From Amycolatopsis alba DSM 44262 (GTDB lineage: Bacteria > Actinomycetota > Actinomycetes > Mycobacteriales > Pseudonocardiaceae), in contig NZ_KB913032.1 in assembly GCF_000384215.1 (NCBI RefSeq), positions 6,781,605 to 6,845,604 of the forward strand: DNA of 64,000 bases, written 5' to 3'. A program made the translations under genes and the position numbers. Of the stretch, positions 44,222 through 56,458 are shown one piece after another; position 1 is the first letter of the stretch, and each line of letters starts with the position of its first letter. The notes below the pieces were generated by a model. That model did not search any database and was not told the DNA's origin. It saw nothing but the letters and a program-made list of their open reading frames with translations.

Positions 44222-45241
44222 ATGGACCAGGGCCTTCCCGACGATTTCACCGTCGAATCCGCGGTGGCGCTCGCCGTCCGCGCGCCTTCGGTGCACAATT
44301 CCCAGCCCTGGCAATGGCGAACCGGGGACCGGACGATCCACCTCTACGCCGATCGCACCCGGCAACTCGGCGGCGCCGATCCGGACGGCCGGGACCTGAT
44401 GCTCAGCTGCGGCGCGGCGCTGCACCACCTCCGGGTCGGCTTCGCCGCCTTGGGCTGGCGTGCCGAGGTGCACCGCCTGCCCGATCCCGCCGAGCCGGAC
44501 CACCTCGCCGCCATCGAACTTCACCGACATCAGCCGACGCTGGACGACATCGAGCTGGCCGCGGCCATCCCCCGCCGTCGAACCGACAGGCGCAGGCACA
44601 GTTCCTGGGGTGTCCCCCAGGGGTACATCGAGGCCCTGGCCCGGCGCGCCGCCGACGAAGGCGCCATTCTGCGCTCGGCCCTCGACTCCGCGCGCTACCA
44701 CCTGGCCGGCGCCATCAAGGAAGCCGCCGCGCTGCACTCCGATGACCCGGTCTACCGCACCGAACTCGCTGCCTGGAGCGGACGTCACTTCTCTCCGGAC
44801 GGTGTCCCCTCGGCGAACACGCCCGCACAGGACGACACCCCCGGTGCCCTGCCCGGACGCGCGTTCGCCGAGCCCCAGCTCGCCCAGGCGGAAGGCGCGA
44901 CCGGTGAGAACGACGAAACCGTGCTGCTGGTGCTGAGCACCGCCTCGGACGACGCGATGTCCCGGCTCCGTGCCGGCGAGGCCACGAGCGCGGTTCTGCT
45001 CGCCGCGACGAGTCTGGGCCTCGCGACCTCTCCGCTCACCGAACCACTGGAGCTCGCCGGTACCCGCGACAAGGTCCGTGATCTCGTCACCGGCGGGACG
45101 TTCCCGCAGATGGTGCTCCGGACGGGCTGGGCACCGGTCAACGCGGATCCCTTGCCCGCGACGCCTCGCCGGAACCCGGAGGAAGTCCTCGGGAAACTCG
45201 GGAAACCCGTCACCGATCCCGTGCGCTACCGAAGCCACTGA
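44222..45241 (+). CDS. Acg-type nitroreductase family protein
   Basis: A 339-residue protein of the Acg (Rv2032) group. The N-terminus has the hallmark RAPSVHNSQPWQWR, followed by DLMLSCGAALHHLRVG and, further on, LPGRAFAEPQLAQ and the C-terminal PQMVLRTGW segment. Acg has a nitroreductase fold in which a lid blocks the flavin pocket, so it may sequester rather than use FMN. ATG 44222 fits the family start better than ATG 44180. Two paralogues lie at 52754 and 56459. Acg is strongly DosR-controlled in M. tuberculosis, and a candidate box lies upstream here. Confidence 0.85.
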   Translation: MDQGLPDDFTVESAVALAVRAPSVHNSQPWQWRTGDRTIHLYADRTRQLGGADPDGRDLMLSCGAALHHLRVGFAALGWRAEVHRLPDPAEPDHLAAIELHRHQPTLDDIELAAAIPRRRTDRRRHSSWGVPQGYIEALARRAADEGAILRSALDSARYHLAGAIKEAAALHSDDPVYRTELAAWSGRHFSPDGVPSANTPAQDDTPGALPGRAFAEPQLAQAEGATGENDETVLLVLSTASDDAMSRLRAGEATSAVLLAATSLGLATSPLTEPLELAGTRDKVRDLVTGGTFPQMVLRTGWAPVNADPLPATPRRNPEEVLGKLGKPVTDPVRYRSH

Positions 45242-45258
45242 ACACCAGAGGAGCGGAC

Positions 45259-45486
45259 ATGCAGTACTCGCACTACGCGGACGGCGGCTGGATCGGCATG
45301 CTGCTGCTCATCACCGTGCTCGTGCTCGTCGGCGGGCTCATCACTGTGTCGATGATCCTCCTGCGCCGCTCCACACGGCCCTCGGAGAACCACGACCAGG
45401 CCATCCGGATCCTCAACGAAAGGTTCGCTCGCGGGGAGATCGACCAAGACGAGTTCGAGGCGCGCCGCGCCGTGCTCAAGACCTGA
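45259..45486 (+). CDS. SHOCT-domain small membrane protein
   Basis: A 75-residue protein with one N-terminal membrane helix (about residues 12-35) and a C-terminal SHOCT motif (AIRILNERFARGEIDQDEFEARRAVL). ATG 45259 is preceded by GAGGAG. It lies 17 bases after the nitroreductase and 27 before the acyltransferase, so it belongs to one operon. SHOCT segments promote oligomerisation. Confidence 0.85.
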   Translation: MQYSHYADGGWIGMLLLITVLVLVGGLITVSMILLRRSTRPSENHDQAIRILNERFARGEIDQDEFEARRAVLKT

Positions 45487-45513
45487 TCCGCCTGCCCGTC
45501 CCGGGAGGCCACG

Positions 45514-46890
45514 ATGGACAGACTCGGTCCGCTGGATGCCGCGTTCCTCGAACTCGAAGACGGCGATTCCGACACCACGCTCTCGATAGCCTCGGTCGCG
45601 ATACTCGAAGGGCCCGCGCCGCCGCCGGGGGACTTCGCCGAAGTGATCACCTCGAAGCTGCCGCTGGTCCCCCGCTACCGGCAAAAGATCCACCGGGTTC
45701 CCCTGGACCTCGGTCCACCGGTCTGGGTCGACGACGACCGATTCGACGCTTCAAGGCACTTTCACCGTGTCCTGATACCTGTACCCGGCGACGAGAACGC
45801 GCTCTGCGAACTCGTCGCGCTCCTGATGTCCGAACGCCTCGACCGCGACCATCCGCTGTGGGAGTTCTGGGTCATCGAAGGACTCTCCGGCGGTCGTTGG
45901 GCCGTGCTGTCCAAAGTGCACCACTGTCTCGTCGACGGTGTCGCGGGGAACGCGTTGCTCAAACTGATGTTCTCCGCTGAGGACCCGGCGAAGACCGCCA
46001 CGGAACCGGAGCGAGACCCCGGCACGGCCGCCTTGTTGCTGAACGCGGCGCGCGAGATCGTCTCGCTTCCCGTGGACCTGATCCGCGGCGTCGGCGGACT
46101 GGTGATGTCGCCGAACCGCGCGGCCCGCCTGATCGCCGACACGGCCAAGGGACTGACCGCGCTCGCCTCGGCCCTCATTCCCACCGCACGGTCTTCCTTG
46201 TCGGGCCCGATCGGGCCCGGACGGCGTTACGAGGTGGCTCGCACCTCCCTGGCCGATATCGGCGAGATCCGTGCCGCGTTCGACGTGACCATGAACGACG
46301 TGGTGCTCGCCTCAATCACCAGCGCGTTCCGCGATGTGTTGCTGCGCCGGGGAGAAAAGCCACTGCCGGACTCTGTACGCACCCTGGTTCCGGTCTCCGT
46401 TCGCGGCGACGCGCAGACTCTGGACAACCGCGTCTCGCTCATGCTGCCACTGCTCCCCGTCGACATCCCCGATCCCACGGGCAGACTGCTCGCGGTGCAT
46501 CGACGCCTCGCCCAGCTGAAGGCCGGCAAGGAGGCGGAGGCAGGTGCCGCCCTGACCGGCGCCGGCGCACACACGCCTTTCGCGCCGATCGCCTGGGCGA
46601 TCCGCCTGGCCGCGAACCTGCCCCAGCACAACGTCGTCACCGTCACCACCAACGTTCCCGGACCGGTGGAACCACTGCGCCTGCTGGGCCGCGAGGTACT
46701 GGAGCTGTATCCGTACGTGCCTATCGCGATGCGGCTCAGGTCCGGGGTGGCCGTACTGTCCTATCGGGACAAGGTGACCTTCGGGGTGACGCTGGACTTC
46801 GCCAGTTCGCCGGAAGCCGGCTTCTTCGCGAAGGCGATCGAACACGACCTCGAGTCGCTTCTGCGCCTCGCCCGTGAATCCCAGGCCTGA
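45514..46890 (+). CDS. WS/DGAT family acyltransferase, second copy
   Basis: A 458-residue paralogue of the acyltransferase at 40294. The active-site motif is KVHHCLVDGVAGN near residue 135 (HHxxxDG), with MNDVVLASITSAFRDVLL and NVPGPVEPLRLLG later. Expected product: triacylglycerol or wax ester from acyl-CoA. It ends 11 bases from the convergent P-type ATPase gene, with no room for a separate terminator. Confidence 0.9.
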   Translation: MDRLGPLDAAFLELEDGDSDTTLSIASVAILEGPAPPPGDFAEVITSKLPLVPRYRQKIHRVPLDLGPPVWVDDDRFDASRHFHRVLIPVPGDENALCELVALLMSERLDRDHPLWEFWVIEGLSGGRWAVLSKVHHCLVDGVAGNALLKLMFSAEDPAKTATEPERDPGTAALLLNAAREIVSLPVDLIRGVGGLVMSPNRAARLIADTAKGLTALASALIPTARSSLSGPIGPGRRYEVARTSLADIGEIRAAFDVTMNDVVLASITSAFRDVLLRRGEKPLPDSVRTLVPVSVRGDAQTLDNRVSLMLPLLPVDIPDPTGRLLAVHRRLAQLKAGKEAEAGAALTGAGAHTPFAPIAWAIRLAANLPQHNVVTVTTNVPGPVEPLRLLGREVLELYPYVPIAMRLRSGVAVLSYRDKVTFGVTLDFASSPEAGFFAKAIEHDLESLLRLARESQA

Positions 46891-46901
46891 TGCCCTTCGG
46901 C

Positions 46902-49448
46902 TCACCGCCGACGGGCTCGGGCCACTTTGTGCAGGGTGTCGGCGAGCAGGACGACCGGCACGGTCGCGACGGCCAGCACCCAGCCGAGCGGTCCGGGCAT
47001 GGTGCCGCCCAGGAGCCCCGGCAACGGCGGCATCAGCAGGAACACGGCGAGCATCGCGAGTTCGAAGAGGATCGCGAACGAAAGGAGTGGGTTGCCCCCC
47101 AGCCCGATCCGGCCGACCCAGCGCGACTCGCTGCGACAGGCGAACGCGTTGGCCAGCTGCCCGAGCACGATCGCGGAGAACGCCGTACCCGAAGCCGCAG
47201 CGAGCAACCCCACCTCCGCGGTCTCTCCGAACCACCAGCCTCCGGCCAGCAGCACGACGAGGAACGCCGACATCGACGCCAGCGCCTCGGCCGGACCGAG
47301 AACCCCGAACGCGCGGCGCGCCAGCCGACCATCGATCAGTGAACCACCACGGGCCGGGCCTTCCATGGTGCGCCGGTTCGGGGGCTCCGCGCCGAGGGCG
47401 ACCGCGGGCAGCAGATCGGTGCCGATGTCGAGCGCGAGGACCTGCAGCACGGTGATCGCCAGCGGGATCTGGCCGCCGGCGAGCGCCCAGACGACGAACG
47501 GCGTGAGCTCGGCGACGTTGTCGGTCAAGTGATAGGTCAGAAACCGCCGGATGTTGACGAAAGTGGCACGTCCGAGTTCGACGGCCGACACGATGGTGCC
47601 GAAATGATCGTCCAGGAGAACGAGGTCCGCCGCCTCGCGCGCGACGTCGCTGCCGGACGCGCCCATCGCGACGCCGATGTCCGCGGTGCGGAGCGCGGGA
47701 CCGTCGTTGACGCCGTCACCGGTCATCGCGACGACATGTCCCCTGGCCTGCAATGCCTTCGCGATCCGCAGTTTCTCTTCCGGTGCGACGCGGGCGACGA
47801 CGACCCCGTCGACGTCGAGCACCCTGCCGAGTTCCTCGTCGTCGGCCGGCAGGTCTTTCCCCTCCATGACCAGTTCTTCCGGTCCGAGCAGTCCCACTTC
47901 GGCGGCGATGGCCCGCGCGGTCCCGGGATGGTCGCCCGTGACCATCGCCAGCCGGATCCCGGCACGACGGCAGGAGGCGATCGCTCCGCCGACGTCCGCG
48001 CGCGGCGGATCCTGCAGGCCCACGAGGCCGAGCAGATCAAGGTCCCGTTCGCCGTCCACTGTGGACGACGAGGCGCGCCGTGCGATGGCGAGCACGCGAA
48101 GGCCGGACCGGCTCAGCGAATCGATCGCCTCATGCGCGTCCGATGGCACCTCCACGCACAGGGGGAGCACCGTGTCCGGCGCGCCCGACACATGCAGGCC
48201 GTCCGCGTCCACGACAGACGAGCGGCGTCGGCGGGGGTCGAACGGGTTCCTCTCAGCCGGCGAAGGTGCGCGTGCCACACCCGCACGGGAGGCGAGCACG
48301 TGCAACGCCACCTCCATCGGATCACCGACCGGCTGCCACCGTCCCGAGTGTTCGAGCGCGTGAGCGTCCGGTGAACAGCGGGCCGCCGAGTCCGCGAGGG
48401 CCGCCGTCGCGCACACCGCCTCCGGATCACCGATCAGCTCCCCCGCCGGGTCATAGCCCTCACCACGGACCTCCACGATTCCCGGCGGAGTCCATACCCG
48501 CACGACCGACATCTCATTGCGGGTGAGCGTCCCGGTCTTGTCGGTGCAGATGAACGTCGTGGCCCCCAGCGTCTCCACCGCCTCGAGCCGTCGCACGAGT
48601 GCCTTGCGCTTGGCCATTCTCTGTGCGGCGCGCGCCAGCGAAAGCGTCACGGTCGGCAACAGCCCCTCCGGGACCAGAGCGACCGTCACGCCGATCGCGA
48701 AGAGGAAACTCTCCGTCCCCGCGCGTCCTAGTCCCAGGGCCACGGCGAAGAACACGCAACCGACCGCCACCGCGATCAACGCCACCAGCCGGACGACACG
48801 ATGCAACTGCACCGCCAGCGGGCTCGTCGGCCGGACCGCGCTCGCGGTGACGGCGGAGATCCCGGCCAACCGGGACCGGCCACCGGTCGCGGTCACCGTC
48901 GCCACACCATGGCCTTCGGTCACATAGGTTCCCGCGTACACCCGGCCACCGGGCTCGGGACGGACGGGGCGGCTCTCCCCGGTGAGCATCGACTCGTCCA
49001 CCGACAGCCGGCCGCATTCGGCGAGCTCGGCGTCCGCGCACACCCGGTCGCCGGCTTCGACCAGGACCACGTCCCCCACGACCAGCTCGGCGGCGTCCAC
49101 CACGACGGCGTGCCCGTCCCTGCGCACGGTCGCCCGCACCGGAAGCAGGTCACGCAACCGCTCGGCCGCCCGATCCGCACGGTATTCCTGAGCGAAGGAG
49201 AAGGCACCGTTGAACACGACGACCACGGCGATCGCGATGGCGAGAGCCGGCATGCCGGCCAGCAACGCCAGTCCCGCAGCGGCCCACAGCATGATCGCGA
49301 AGAAATGGATCATCTGCGCGGCGAGCGCGGCCAGCGGACGCCGCCGTTTCGGCGGAGGCAGGATGTTCCGCCCGTCGCGCAGCAACGCCGCCGCCGCCTC
49401 CTCCGAGGTGAGTCCCTCCGCACTTCTCGCCACGGCCGCGCCGGTCAC
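46902..49448 (-). CDS. Cation-transporting P-type ATPase (P2-type)
   Basis: An 848-residue P-type ATPase. Seen: a cation ATPase N-terminal segment (GLTSEEAAAALLRDGRN), the actuator motif DESMLTGESRPV, PEGLLPTVTLSLA in helix 4 (the metal-binding PEGL of P2-type pumps), phosphorylation site DKTGTLT, hinge GDGVNDGPAL and about ten membrane helices. This is closest to Ca2+-type pumps; the DosR-controlled CtpF of M. tuberculosis is of this class. GTG 49448 overlaps the stop of the USP gene as GTGA, which rules out longer starts. Confidence 0.9.
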   Translation of the reverse strand: MTGAAVARSAEGLTSEEAAAALLRDGRNILPPPKRRRPLAALAAQMIHFFAIMLWAAAGLALLAGMPALAIAIAVVVVFNGAFSFAQEYRADRAAERLRDLLPVRATVRRDGHAVVVDAAELVVGDVVLVEAGDRVCADAELAECGRLSVDESMLTGESRPVRPEPGGRVYAGTYVTEGHGVATVTATGGRSRLAGISAVTASAVRPTSPLAVQLHRVVRLVALIAVAVGCVFFAVALGLGRAGTESFLFAIGVTVALVPEGLLPTVTLSLARAAQRMAKRKALVRRLEAVETLGATTFICTDKTGTLTRNEMSVVRVWTPPGIVEVRGEGYDPAGELIGDPEAVCATAALADSAARCSPDAHALEHSGRWQPVGDPMEVALHVLASRAGVARAPSPAERNPFDPRRRRSSVVDADGLHVSGAPDTVLPLCVEVPSDAHEAIDSLSRSGLRVLAIARRASSSTVDGERDLDLLGLVGLQDPPRADVGGAIASCRRAGIRLAMVTGDHPGTARAIAAEVGLLGPEELVMEGKDLPADDEELGRVLDVDGVVVARVAPEEKLRIAKALQARGHVVAMTGDGVNDGPALRTADIGVAMGASGSDVAREAADLVLLDDHFGTIVSAVELGRATFVNIRRFLTYHLTDNVAELTPFVVWALAGGQIPLAITVLQVLALDIGTDLLPAVALGAEPPNRRTMEGPARGGSLIDGRLARRAFGVLGPAEALASMSAFLVVLLAGGWWFGETAEVGLLAAASGTAFSAIVLGQLANAFACRSESRWVGRIGLGGNPLLSFAILFELAMLAVFLLMPPLPGLLGGTMPGPLGWVLAVATVPVVLLADTLHKVARARRR

Positions 49449-50353
49449 CGCTTCCCCTCTTCCGCCGGGCGAGCCACGACCACCGGGCACAGCGCGTACG
49501 ACATGACCGCCTGGCTGGTCGACCCCAGGAGCATCCCGGCCACCCCACCGCGTCCCCGGCTGCCGACCACGAGCACCTGCGCACGATCGCCGTACTTCAG
49601 CAGTTCGTCCGCCGGGCGGCCCCGGACGACGACCCGCTCGACACCGACGTCCGGGTACTTCTCGCGCCAGCCCGCGAGCCGTTCCGAAAGCACCTCGCGC
49701 TCCTGCTCCTCGACGTCGGCACGGTTGAGCGTCCACTGCGTCTCTTCGAAGATCGCGGACAGGAAAGCGTCGTCCCAGCAATGGAGGGCGACCAACGTCG
49801 CGTTACGCCAGGAAGCCTCCTCGAACGCCAGCGCCAGGGCCGTCTCGCTCGCCGGTGAACCGTCCACGCCGACCACGACAGGTCCCAGCTCGGGTGGCAC
49901 TTCCTCCGCGACGTGGGGGCGGACCAGCGCGACCGGGCAGGCGGCCCTGGCCGCGAGCGCGATGGACACGGACCCGACCAGGAGCCTGCCGAGCGGACGG
50001 ATCCCCTCGGTCCCCAGAACGAGAAGGCTCGCGTCCTCGGACATCGCTTCCAACGCCTGCAAGGACTTCTCATGCCGGAGGACGAGAGAGATCTGGACCG
50101 ACGTCGCGACCTCCTTGGCGGCGTCACGCGCCTGCCGAAGGAGGCGATGACCTCTCATCCTGATCATCTCCGCCAGGTTCTCCCTGGTCGGTAACGCCCT
50201 TGGGTAACCGAGGGACTCGTCGTCGATCGCGTGGACCAGCCTGAGTTCCGCGTGACGGCGCTGGGCCTGTTTCGCCGCCCAGCGCACCGCCATCGTGGCC
50301 GACGTCGATCCGTCGACTCCGACGACCACCACGTTTCCCGAATGTCCCGGCAT
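49445..50353 (-). CDS. Tandem universal stress protein
   Basis: A 302-residue protein with two USP domains: VVVVGVDGSTSATMAVRW to the loop LGTEGIRPLGRLLVGSVS, and VVVGVDGSPASETALALA to VGSRGRGGVAGMLLGSTS. Both loops keep the glycine pattern for ATP binding. It is coupled to the P-type ATPase by a GTGA overlap. A candidate DosR-type box (GGGACCTTCAGCCCT) is 89 bases upstream. Confidence 0.9.
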   Translation of the reverse strand: MPGHSGNVVVVGVDGSTSATMAVRWAAKQAQRRHAELRLVHAIDDESLGYPRALPTRENLAEMIRMRGHRLLRQARDAAKEVATSVQISLVLRHEKSLQALEAMSEDASLLVLGTEGIRPLGRLLVGSVSIALAARAACPVALVRPHVAEEVPPELGPVVVGVDGSPASETALALAFEEASWRNATLVALHCWDDAFLSAIFEETQWTLNRADVEEQEREVLSERLAGWREKYPDVGVERVVVRGRPADELLKYGDRAQVLVVGSRGRGGVAGMLLGSTSQAVMSYALCPVVVARPAEEGKR

Positions 50354-50441
50354 GTCAGCTCACCCCGTCAGGTATCCGATGTCGCCTCGAACGTTAGGAA
50401 GAACCGCGGTACGCGGGCAGCGTCGTTGGTAACCGGCGGGC

Positions 50442-50456
50442 GGGACCTTCAGCCCT
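50442..50456 (-). promoter_or_regulatory. Strong DosR-type box upstream of a USP operon
   Basis: GGGACCTTCAGCCCT differs from the box between the nitroreductase and dosR genes at one position. It lies 89 bases before the USP start and overlaps the last codons of the acetyltransferase gene. Confidence 0.6.
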
Positions 50457-50985
50457 CCCCCTGTTCGCGGGGAGCTTCAAGGGTGAGACCCACCGAGGCG
50501 TTCGCGATTCCCGAAGCGATCACCTGACGCGCGCCCGCCTCTTCGAGCAGTTCCGCGACCGGCCGGTTGTCCGCGAGATAGGTCGCCGTGAACCGGTCGA
50601 ACCCGTGTCTCAGCGCGGCTTCGCCGAGCATGCGGACGAGGGCCGACGCCAGCCCGACGCGGCGCCATCCGGGCAGGACCACCACCGCGATCTCGGCGAC
50701 ACCTTCCTCCCGTGTCGCCTCGTACCTCGCGATCGCCACCCCTTCTCCGGTGCCGTCGCGGGCGACGAGTGCGTAGCGGCGCTCGAAGTCGAGTTCGGTC
50801 AGGTACGCCAGCAGGCGAGGCGTCACCCTCGGCGGCGCGCCGCAGAACCTGCGGTACAGCGTTTCCCTGTCCGCTTCGGTGATCGCTTTACCCAGTGCCG
50901 CGGCGTCGTCCGGCCTCAGCCGACCGACACTCACCGCGCGTCCGTCCCGGAGTTCGACCCGAACAACACCGGTATCGCCGTCCAT
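50449..50985 (-). CDS. GNAT-family acetyltransferase
   Basis: A 178-residue acetyltransferase. The acetyl-CoA loop is seen in VVVLPGWRRVGLASALVRML (R/Q-x-x-G-x-A pattern, near residue 108), with the following strand FTATYLADNRPVAELLEEAG typical of the GNAT fold. The N-terminal part (VGRLRPDDAAALGKAI, LYRRFCG) resembles the GNAT domains of acyl-protein acetyltransferases. The substrate is unknown. It shares a divergent promoter region with the small membrane protein at 51117, including a strong DosR-type box. Confidence 0.85.
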   Translation of the reverse strand: MDGDTGVVRVELRDGRAVSVGRLRPDDAAALGKAITEADRETLYRRFCGAPPRVTPRLLAYLTELDFERRYALVARDGTGEGVAIARYEATREEGVAEIAVVVLPGWRRVGLASALVRMLGEAALRHGFDRFTATYLADNRPVAELLEEAGARQVIASGIANASVGLTLEAPREQGEG

Positions 50986-51043
50986 CGGAAGAGCGTAGAA
51001 CCGGGATCCCGGCCTCCACTGAGGCCGAACAGGCCGCTTCGGA

Positions 51044-51058
51044 GGGACCTACGGCCCT
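51044..51058. promoter_or_regulatory. Strong DosR-type box in a divergent promoter
   Basis: GGGACCTACGGCCCT differs at one position from GGGACCTTCGGCCCT. It lies exactly midway (about 58 bases each) between the acetyltransferase (-) and small membrane protein (+) starts. Confidence 0.6.
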
Positions 51059-51116
51059 CGCTCGACGTGAAGCCGTGGGCGACGCTCGAACGACGTCCAA
51101 GCTGAAGGAGCAAGCC

Positions 51117-51362
51117 ATGAACAAGCGATCCGGCACCCAGCGGAAGCCCCGTGCGGGCGTACTCGGATTCCTCGCCGGGATGCAGATCACCCTGGCCGCG
51201 GCCGCGTGGTCCGACCTCGCGGTGCGTCCCGCCGACGAGATCCGCGGTTCCAAACGGCGGTGGGCGCTCATCATCGCGATCAACTTCGTAGGCCCCATCG
51301 CCTACTTCACCTGGGGAAGGCGACCGATGGACCCGGCCGGTCACCCCATCGAAACGCCGTGA
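51117..51362 (+). CDS. PLDc_N-type small membrane protein
   Basis: An 81-residue protein with the phospholipase-D nuclease N-terminal-like pattern AWSDLAVRPADEIRGSKRRWALIIAINFVGPIAYF: two helices (about residues 18-33 and 49-68) linked by a basic loop. ATG 51117 is preceded by AAGGAG. It occurs alone in front of the convergent MBL-fold gene. Function unknown. Confidence 0.75.
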   Translation: MNKRSGTQRKPRAGVLGFLAGMQITLAAAAWSDLAVRPADEIRGSKRRWALIIAINFVGPIAYFTWGRRPMDPAGHPIETP

Positions 51363-51377
51363 CAGCCTTCCAGACGA

Positions 51378-52751
51378 TCAGATGAGCACCCGTTCGTGCT
51401 CGTGGGGAACGACGGCCTGCCAGTCGTATTCGTTGCGAAGCCGCTCGGCGACCACCTCGGCGGCGTCGGGCTCGCCATGGACGAGATACGTGCTTCCCGG
51501 CTGGGGACCGGCCGTGGCCCACGCGACCAGTTCGTCCGCGTCGGCGTGGGCGCTGAAGGCGTCCAGCTGGACGACGTCGGCACGGACGGTGACATAGCGG
51601 CCGTGGATCTTGATCTGCCGTGCTCCGGACGCGAGTTGCCTGGCGCGGGTGCCGGCCGCGGCGTAGCCGACGATGAGGACGGTATGCCGGTGGTCGGGCA
51701 GCATGTGTTCGAGATGGTGCAGGACCCGGCCTCCGGTCGCCATGCCGGACGCGGAGATGATGATCGACGGCATCCGCGGGGCGTTGACCCGCATCGATTC
51801 CTCCACCGTCCGTAGTTCGGTGAGCGAACGCGGCGTGAGAGGGTCGTGTCCGGCCGCCTCGGGCCGGATCTCCGGCCACTTCGAGCGGAGCGCGTCGCGA
51901 TAGACCTTCAACGCGGCCAGAGCCATCGGGCTGTCGACGTAGACCGGCAGGTCGGGAATCGCGTGCGAACTCCTCAACTTGGCCAGTGCGGCCAGGACGA
52001 CCTCGGTGCGGTCGACCGCGAACGCCGGGATCAGCACGCTGCCGCCGCGCCGGGCCGTCCGGCGGATCACCTCGCCGAAGCGGTCCATCGCGCCTTCGTC
52101 ATGATGGAGACGGGCGCCGTAGGTGGACTCCATGACCAGCGCGTCGCACGGAGGCCTCGGCGAGGGCGGCCGCAGCAGGCTGTGCCCGGGGCGGCCGAGG
52201 TCGCCGCTGAAGACGACATCCCTGGCGTTCGACCGCAGATGAGCCCACGACGAGCCGAGAATGTGCCCGGCCCGGCCGAAGTCGAGGGTCACCCCGGCAG
52301 CGATCTCGGTTTCGGTCTCGAAGTCGAGTTTCCGCAGCAGGCCGATCGCCTTCTTCGCGTCGGCGGCGTCGTACAACGGCAGGGCCGGATGGTGTTTCGA
52401 CCAGCCGTACTTGTTGGCGTGCGCAGCGTCCTCGGTCATCAGGTGCGCGCTGTCCTCGAGGACGATCGGCACGAGCTCCGCGGTACCGGGGGTCGCGTAC
52501 ACCGGACCGTGCCAGCCCGCTCGCACCAGCACCGGGAGATATCCGCAGTGGTCCAGATGCGCGTGGGTGATCACCACCGCGTCGAGTTCGGCGAGCGCGG
52601 GTGCGAGCGGTGCCCAATTGCGGCGTCGCAACGCGGTGAGTCCCTGGAACAGGCCGCAGTCGACCAGGACCCGGGAATCCGCCGTTTCGACCAGGTATTT
52701 GCTTCCGGTCACCGTCCCGGCACCGCCGTGGAAGGTCAGAGCCACCGTCAC
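51378..52751 (-). CDS. MBL-fold beta-CASP RNA metallo-hydrolase
   Basis: A 457-residue metallo-beta-lactamase-fold nuclease. Zinc motifs: HAHLDH (residues 60s), the later His in AGHILGSSWA, and Asp in VVFSGDLGRPG. The beta-CASP insert follows, with PAFAVDRTEVVLAAL and the C-terminal IIISASGMATGGRVLHHL and LDAFSAHADADELV, as in bacterial/archaeal CPSF-like ribonucleases. It would cut RNA. GTG 52751 follows GGAG, 2 bases after the stop of the nitroreductase gene, so the two form an operon. Confidence 0.85.
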   Translation of the reverse strand: MTVALTFHGGAGTVTGSKYLVETADSRVLVDCGLFQGLTALRRRNWAPLAPALAELDAVVITHAHLDHCGYLPVLVRAGWHGPVYATPGTAELVPIVLEDSAHLMTEDAAHANKYGWSKHHPALPLYDAADAKKAIGLLRKLDFETETEIAAGVTLDFGRAGHILGSSWAHLRSNARDVVFSGDLGRPGHSLLRPPSPRPPCDALVMESTYGARLHHDEGAMDRFGEVIRRTARRGGSVLIPAFAVDRTEVVLAALAKLRSSHAIPDLPVYVDSPMALAALKVYRDALRSKWPEIRPEAAGHDPLTPRSLTELRTVEESMRVNAPRMPSIIISASGMATGGRVLHHLEHMLPDHRHTVLIVGYAAAGTRARQLASGARQIKIHGRYVTVRADVVQLDAFSAHADADELVAWATAGPQPGSTYLVHGEPDAAEVVAERLRNEYDWQAVVPHEHERVLI

Positions 52752-52753
52752 GA

Positions 52754-53749
52754 CTACTCCACTCTCGTCAGGGGTTCGGCACCGAGGACTTCGGCGAGTG
52801 CGCGGCGCGGGCCGAGCAGCATCGGACCTTCGGGATAGCCGAACCGCATGATGGCCTGGGGGAAACCGGCGAGCTCCAGGTCTTCGCACAGGGCGGAGCG
52901 CACCTCGGGCAGATGAAGCGGCTGGGTGAGGACCGATCCGGCCAGGCCCGCGTCGACGGCGTCGAGCCAGGTGTACTGGAGAGCTCGTCCTGCCTGCAAG
53001 TGGTCGTGCCGGGTGTCGTCGAGGGTGAGGAACACGAGCAAGGTTTCCTCGGTCAAGCGCCGTTGCAGGACGCGGCGATCGGGGATCGCGGTGGAGGCCC
53101 TGACCAATCCTGCCCACGGCAGGGTCCCCGGCGGTGCCAGGCTCGCGGCCAGGCCGACGCCGTGGCGGTGGGACCTCTCGTCACGAATCGTCCAGAGTGC
53201 CAGCTCGCGCTGATAGGCCTGGTCGTGCTGGTACGCCTCGGCGGCGAACTCCAGCAGGTCCGCCAGCTGCGTCAACTCCAGTTCGTCCTGCACCGGCCGC
53301 GCGGAGACGCCGTTCTCGGCGGCCGAGGACAGGAGATCGCCGATCTCGGGGCGAGACACCGTCCGTCCCGAGAAACGACGCCGGTAGCTGGCGCGCCGCG
53401 CGATGGCCGAGTAGCGGTGCAGGTCGACGTCCGAAGGCGCTGAACGTTCTCCGGCCTCGATGACGGCGACGACATCCGGGCCGCCGTCGTCGGGAAACGC
53501 CTCGGTCCGGCTGTCGTAGCCGAGTACCCGGACGGCGAGTTCGAGGTTGGCGAGGGCGGCACCACACGACATGAGCCTGTCCCGGCCTGCCGGATCGTGC
53601 TCCGGCAGGGCCAAGTCCCGCCGCTCACGCAACAGCAGCCGGCCGCCGTCGAAGCCCAGTCGCCACGGCTGGATGTTGTGCACCGACGGTGCTCGCAGCA
53701 GCGTTCTCGCCAGCACCTCGGCTTCGGCCTTGGTCCACCGCTCAGCCAT
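52754..53749 (-). CDS. Acg-type nitroreductase family protein
   Basis: A 331-residue Acg-group protein with [37 protein letters not shown] and a C-terminal [12 protein letters not shown]. The family motif NSQPW is NIQPW here. ATG 53749 is preceded by GAGGAACC; a longer open frame reaches 53887 without support. It heads an operon with the MBL-fold nuclease and shares its upstream region, holding a strong DosR-type box, with the response regulator gene. Confidence 0.85.
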   Translation of the reverse strand: MAERWTKAEAEVLARTLLRAPSVHNIQPWRLGFDGGRLLLRERRDLALPEHDPAGRDRLMSCGAALANLELAVRVLGYDSRTEAFPDDGGPDVVAVIEAGERSAPSDVDLHRYSAIARRASYRRRFSGRTVSRPEIGDLLSSAAENGVSARPVQDELELTQLADLLEFAAEAYQHDQAYQRELALWTIRDERSHRHGVGLAASLAPPGTLPWAGLVRASTAIPDRRVLQRRLTEETLLVFLTLDDTRHDHLQAGRALQYTWLDAVDAGLAGSVLTQPLHLPEVRSALCEDLELAGFPQAIMRFGYPEGPMLLGPRRALAEVLGAEPLTRVE

Positions 53750-53865
53750 GGTTCCTCGTTCCCCTTGGTCGATTCGCTGGTTCCACGGTGCCGCCGGGTC
53801 ACGGTGCCCGCGCAGGTACGGACGGCACCGATCGCCGGGACCAAATACCCGGCCGGCGTCCGAAT

Positions 53866-53880
53866 AGGGCCGAAGGTCCC
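53866..53880. promoter_or_regulatory. Strong DosR-type box between nitroreductase and response regulator
   Basis: Read on the minus strand, GGGACCTTCGGCCCT fits the published mycobacterial pattern GGGACTTNNGNCCCT at all but one fixed position. A weaker GGGACC site lies at 53837. It lies 117 bases before the nitroreductase start and 92 before the response regulator start, so the regulator may control its own gene. Confidence 0.65.
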
Positions 53881-53971
53881 GGCTCATGGGGCCGTACAGG
53901 CGGATGTTTTCCGTCGATCACCCGAGTACGGTCGATTTCGCGGCCAGGACCCTGCGGTGGAAGGACCCCGA

Positions 53972-56425
<2,454 letters not shown>

Positions 56426-56458
56426 TCACCATTGATCGGTTCTGCCAAGGCCCGCGCG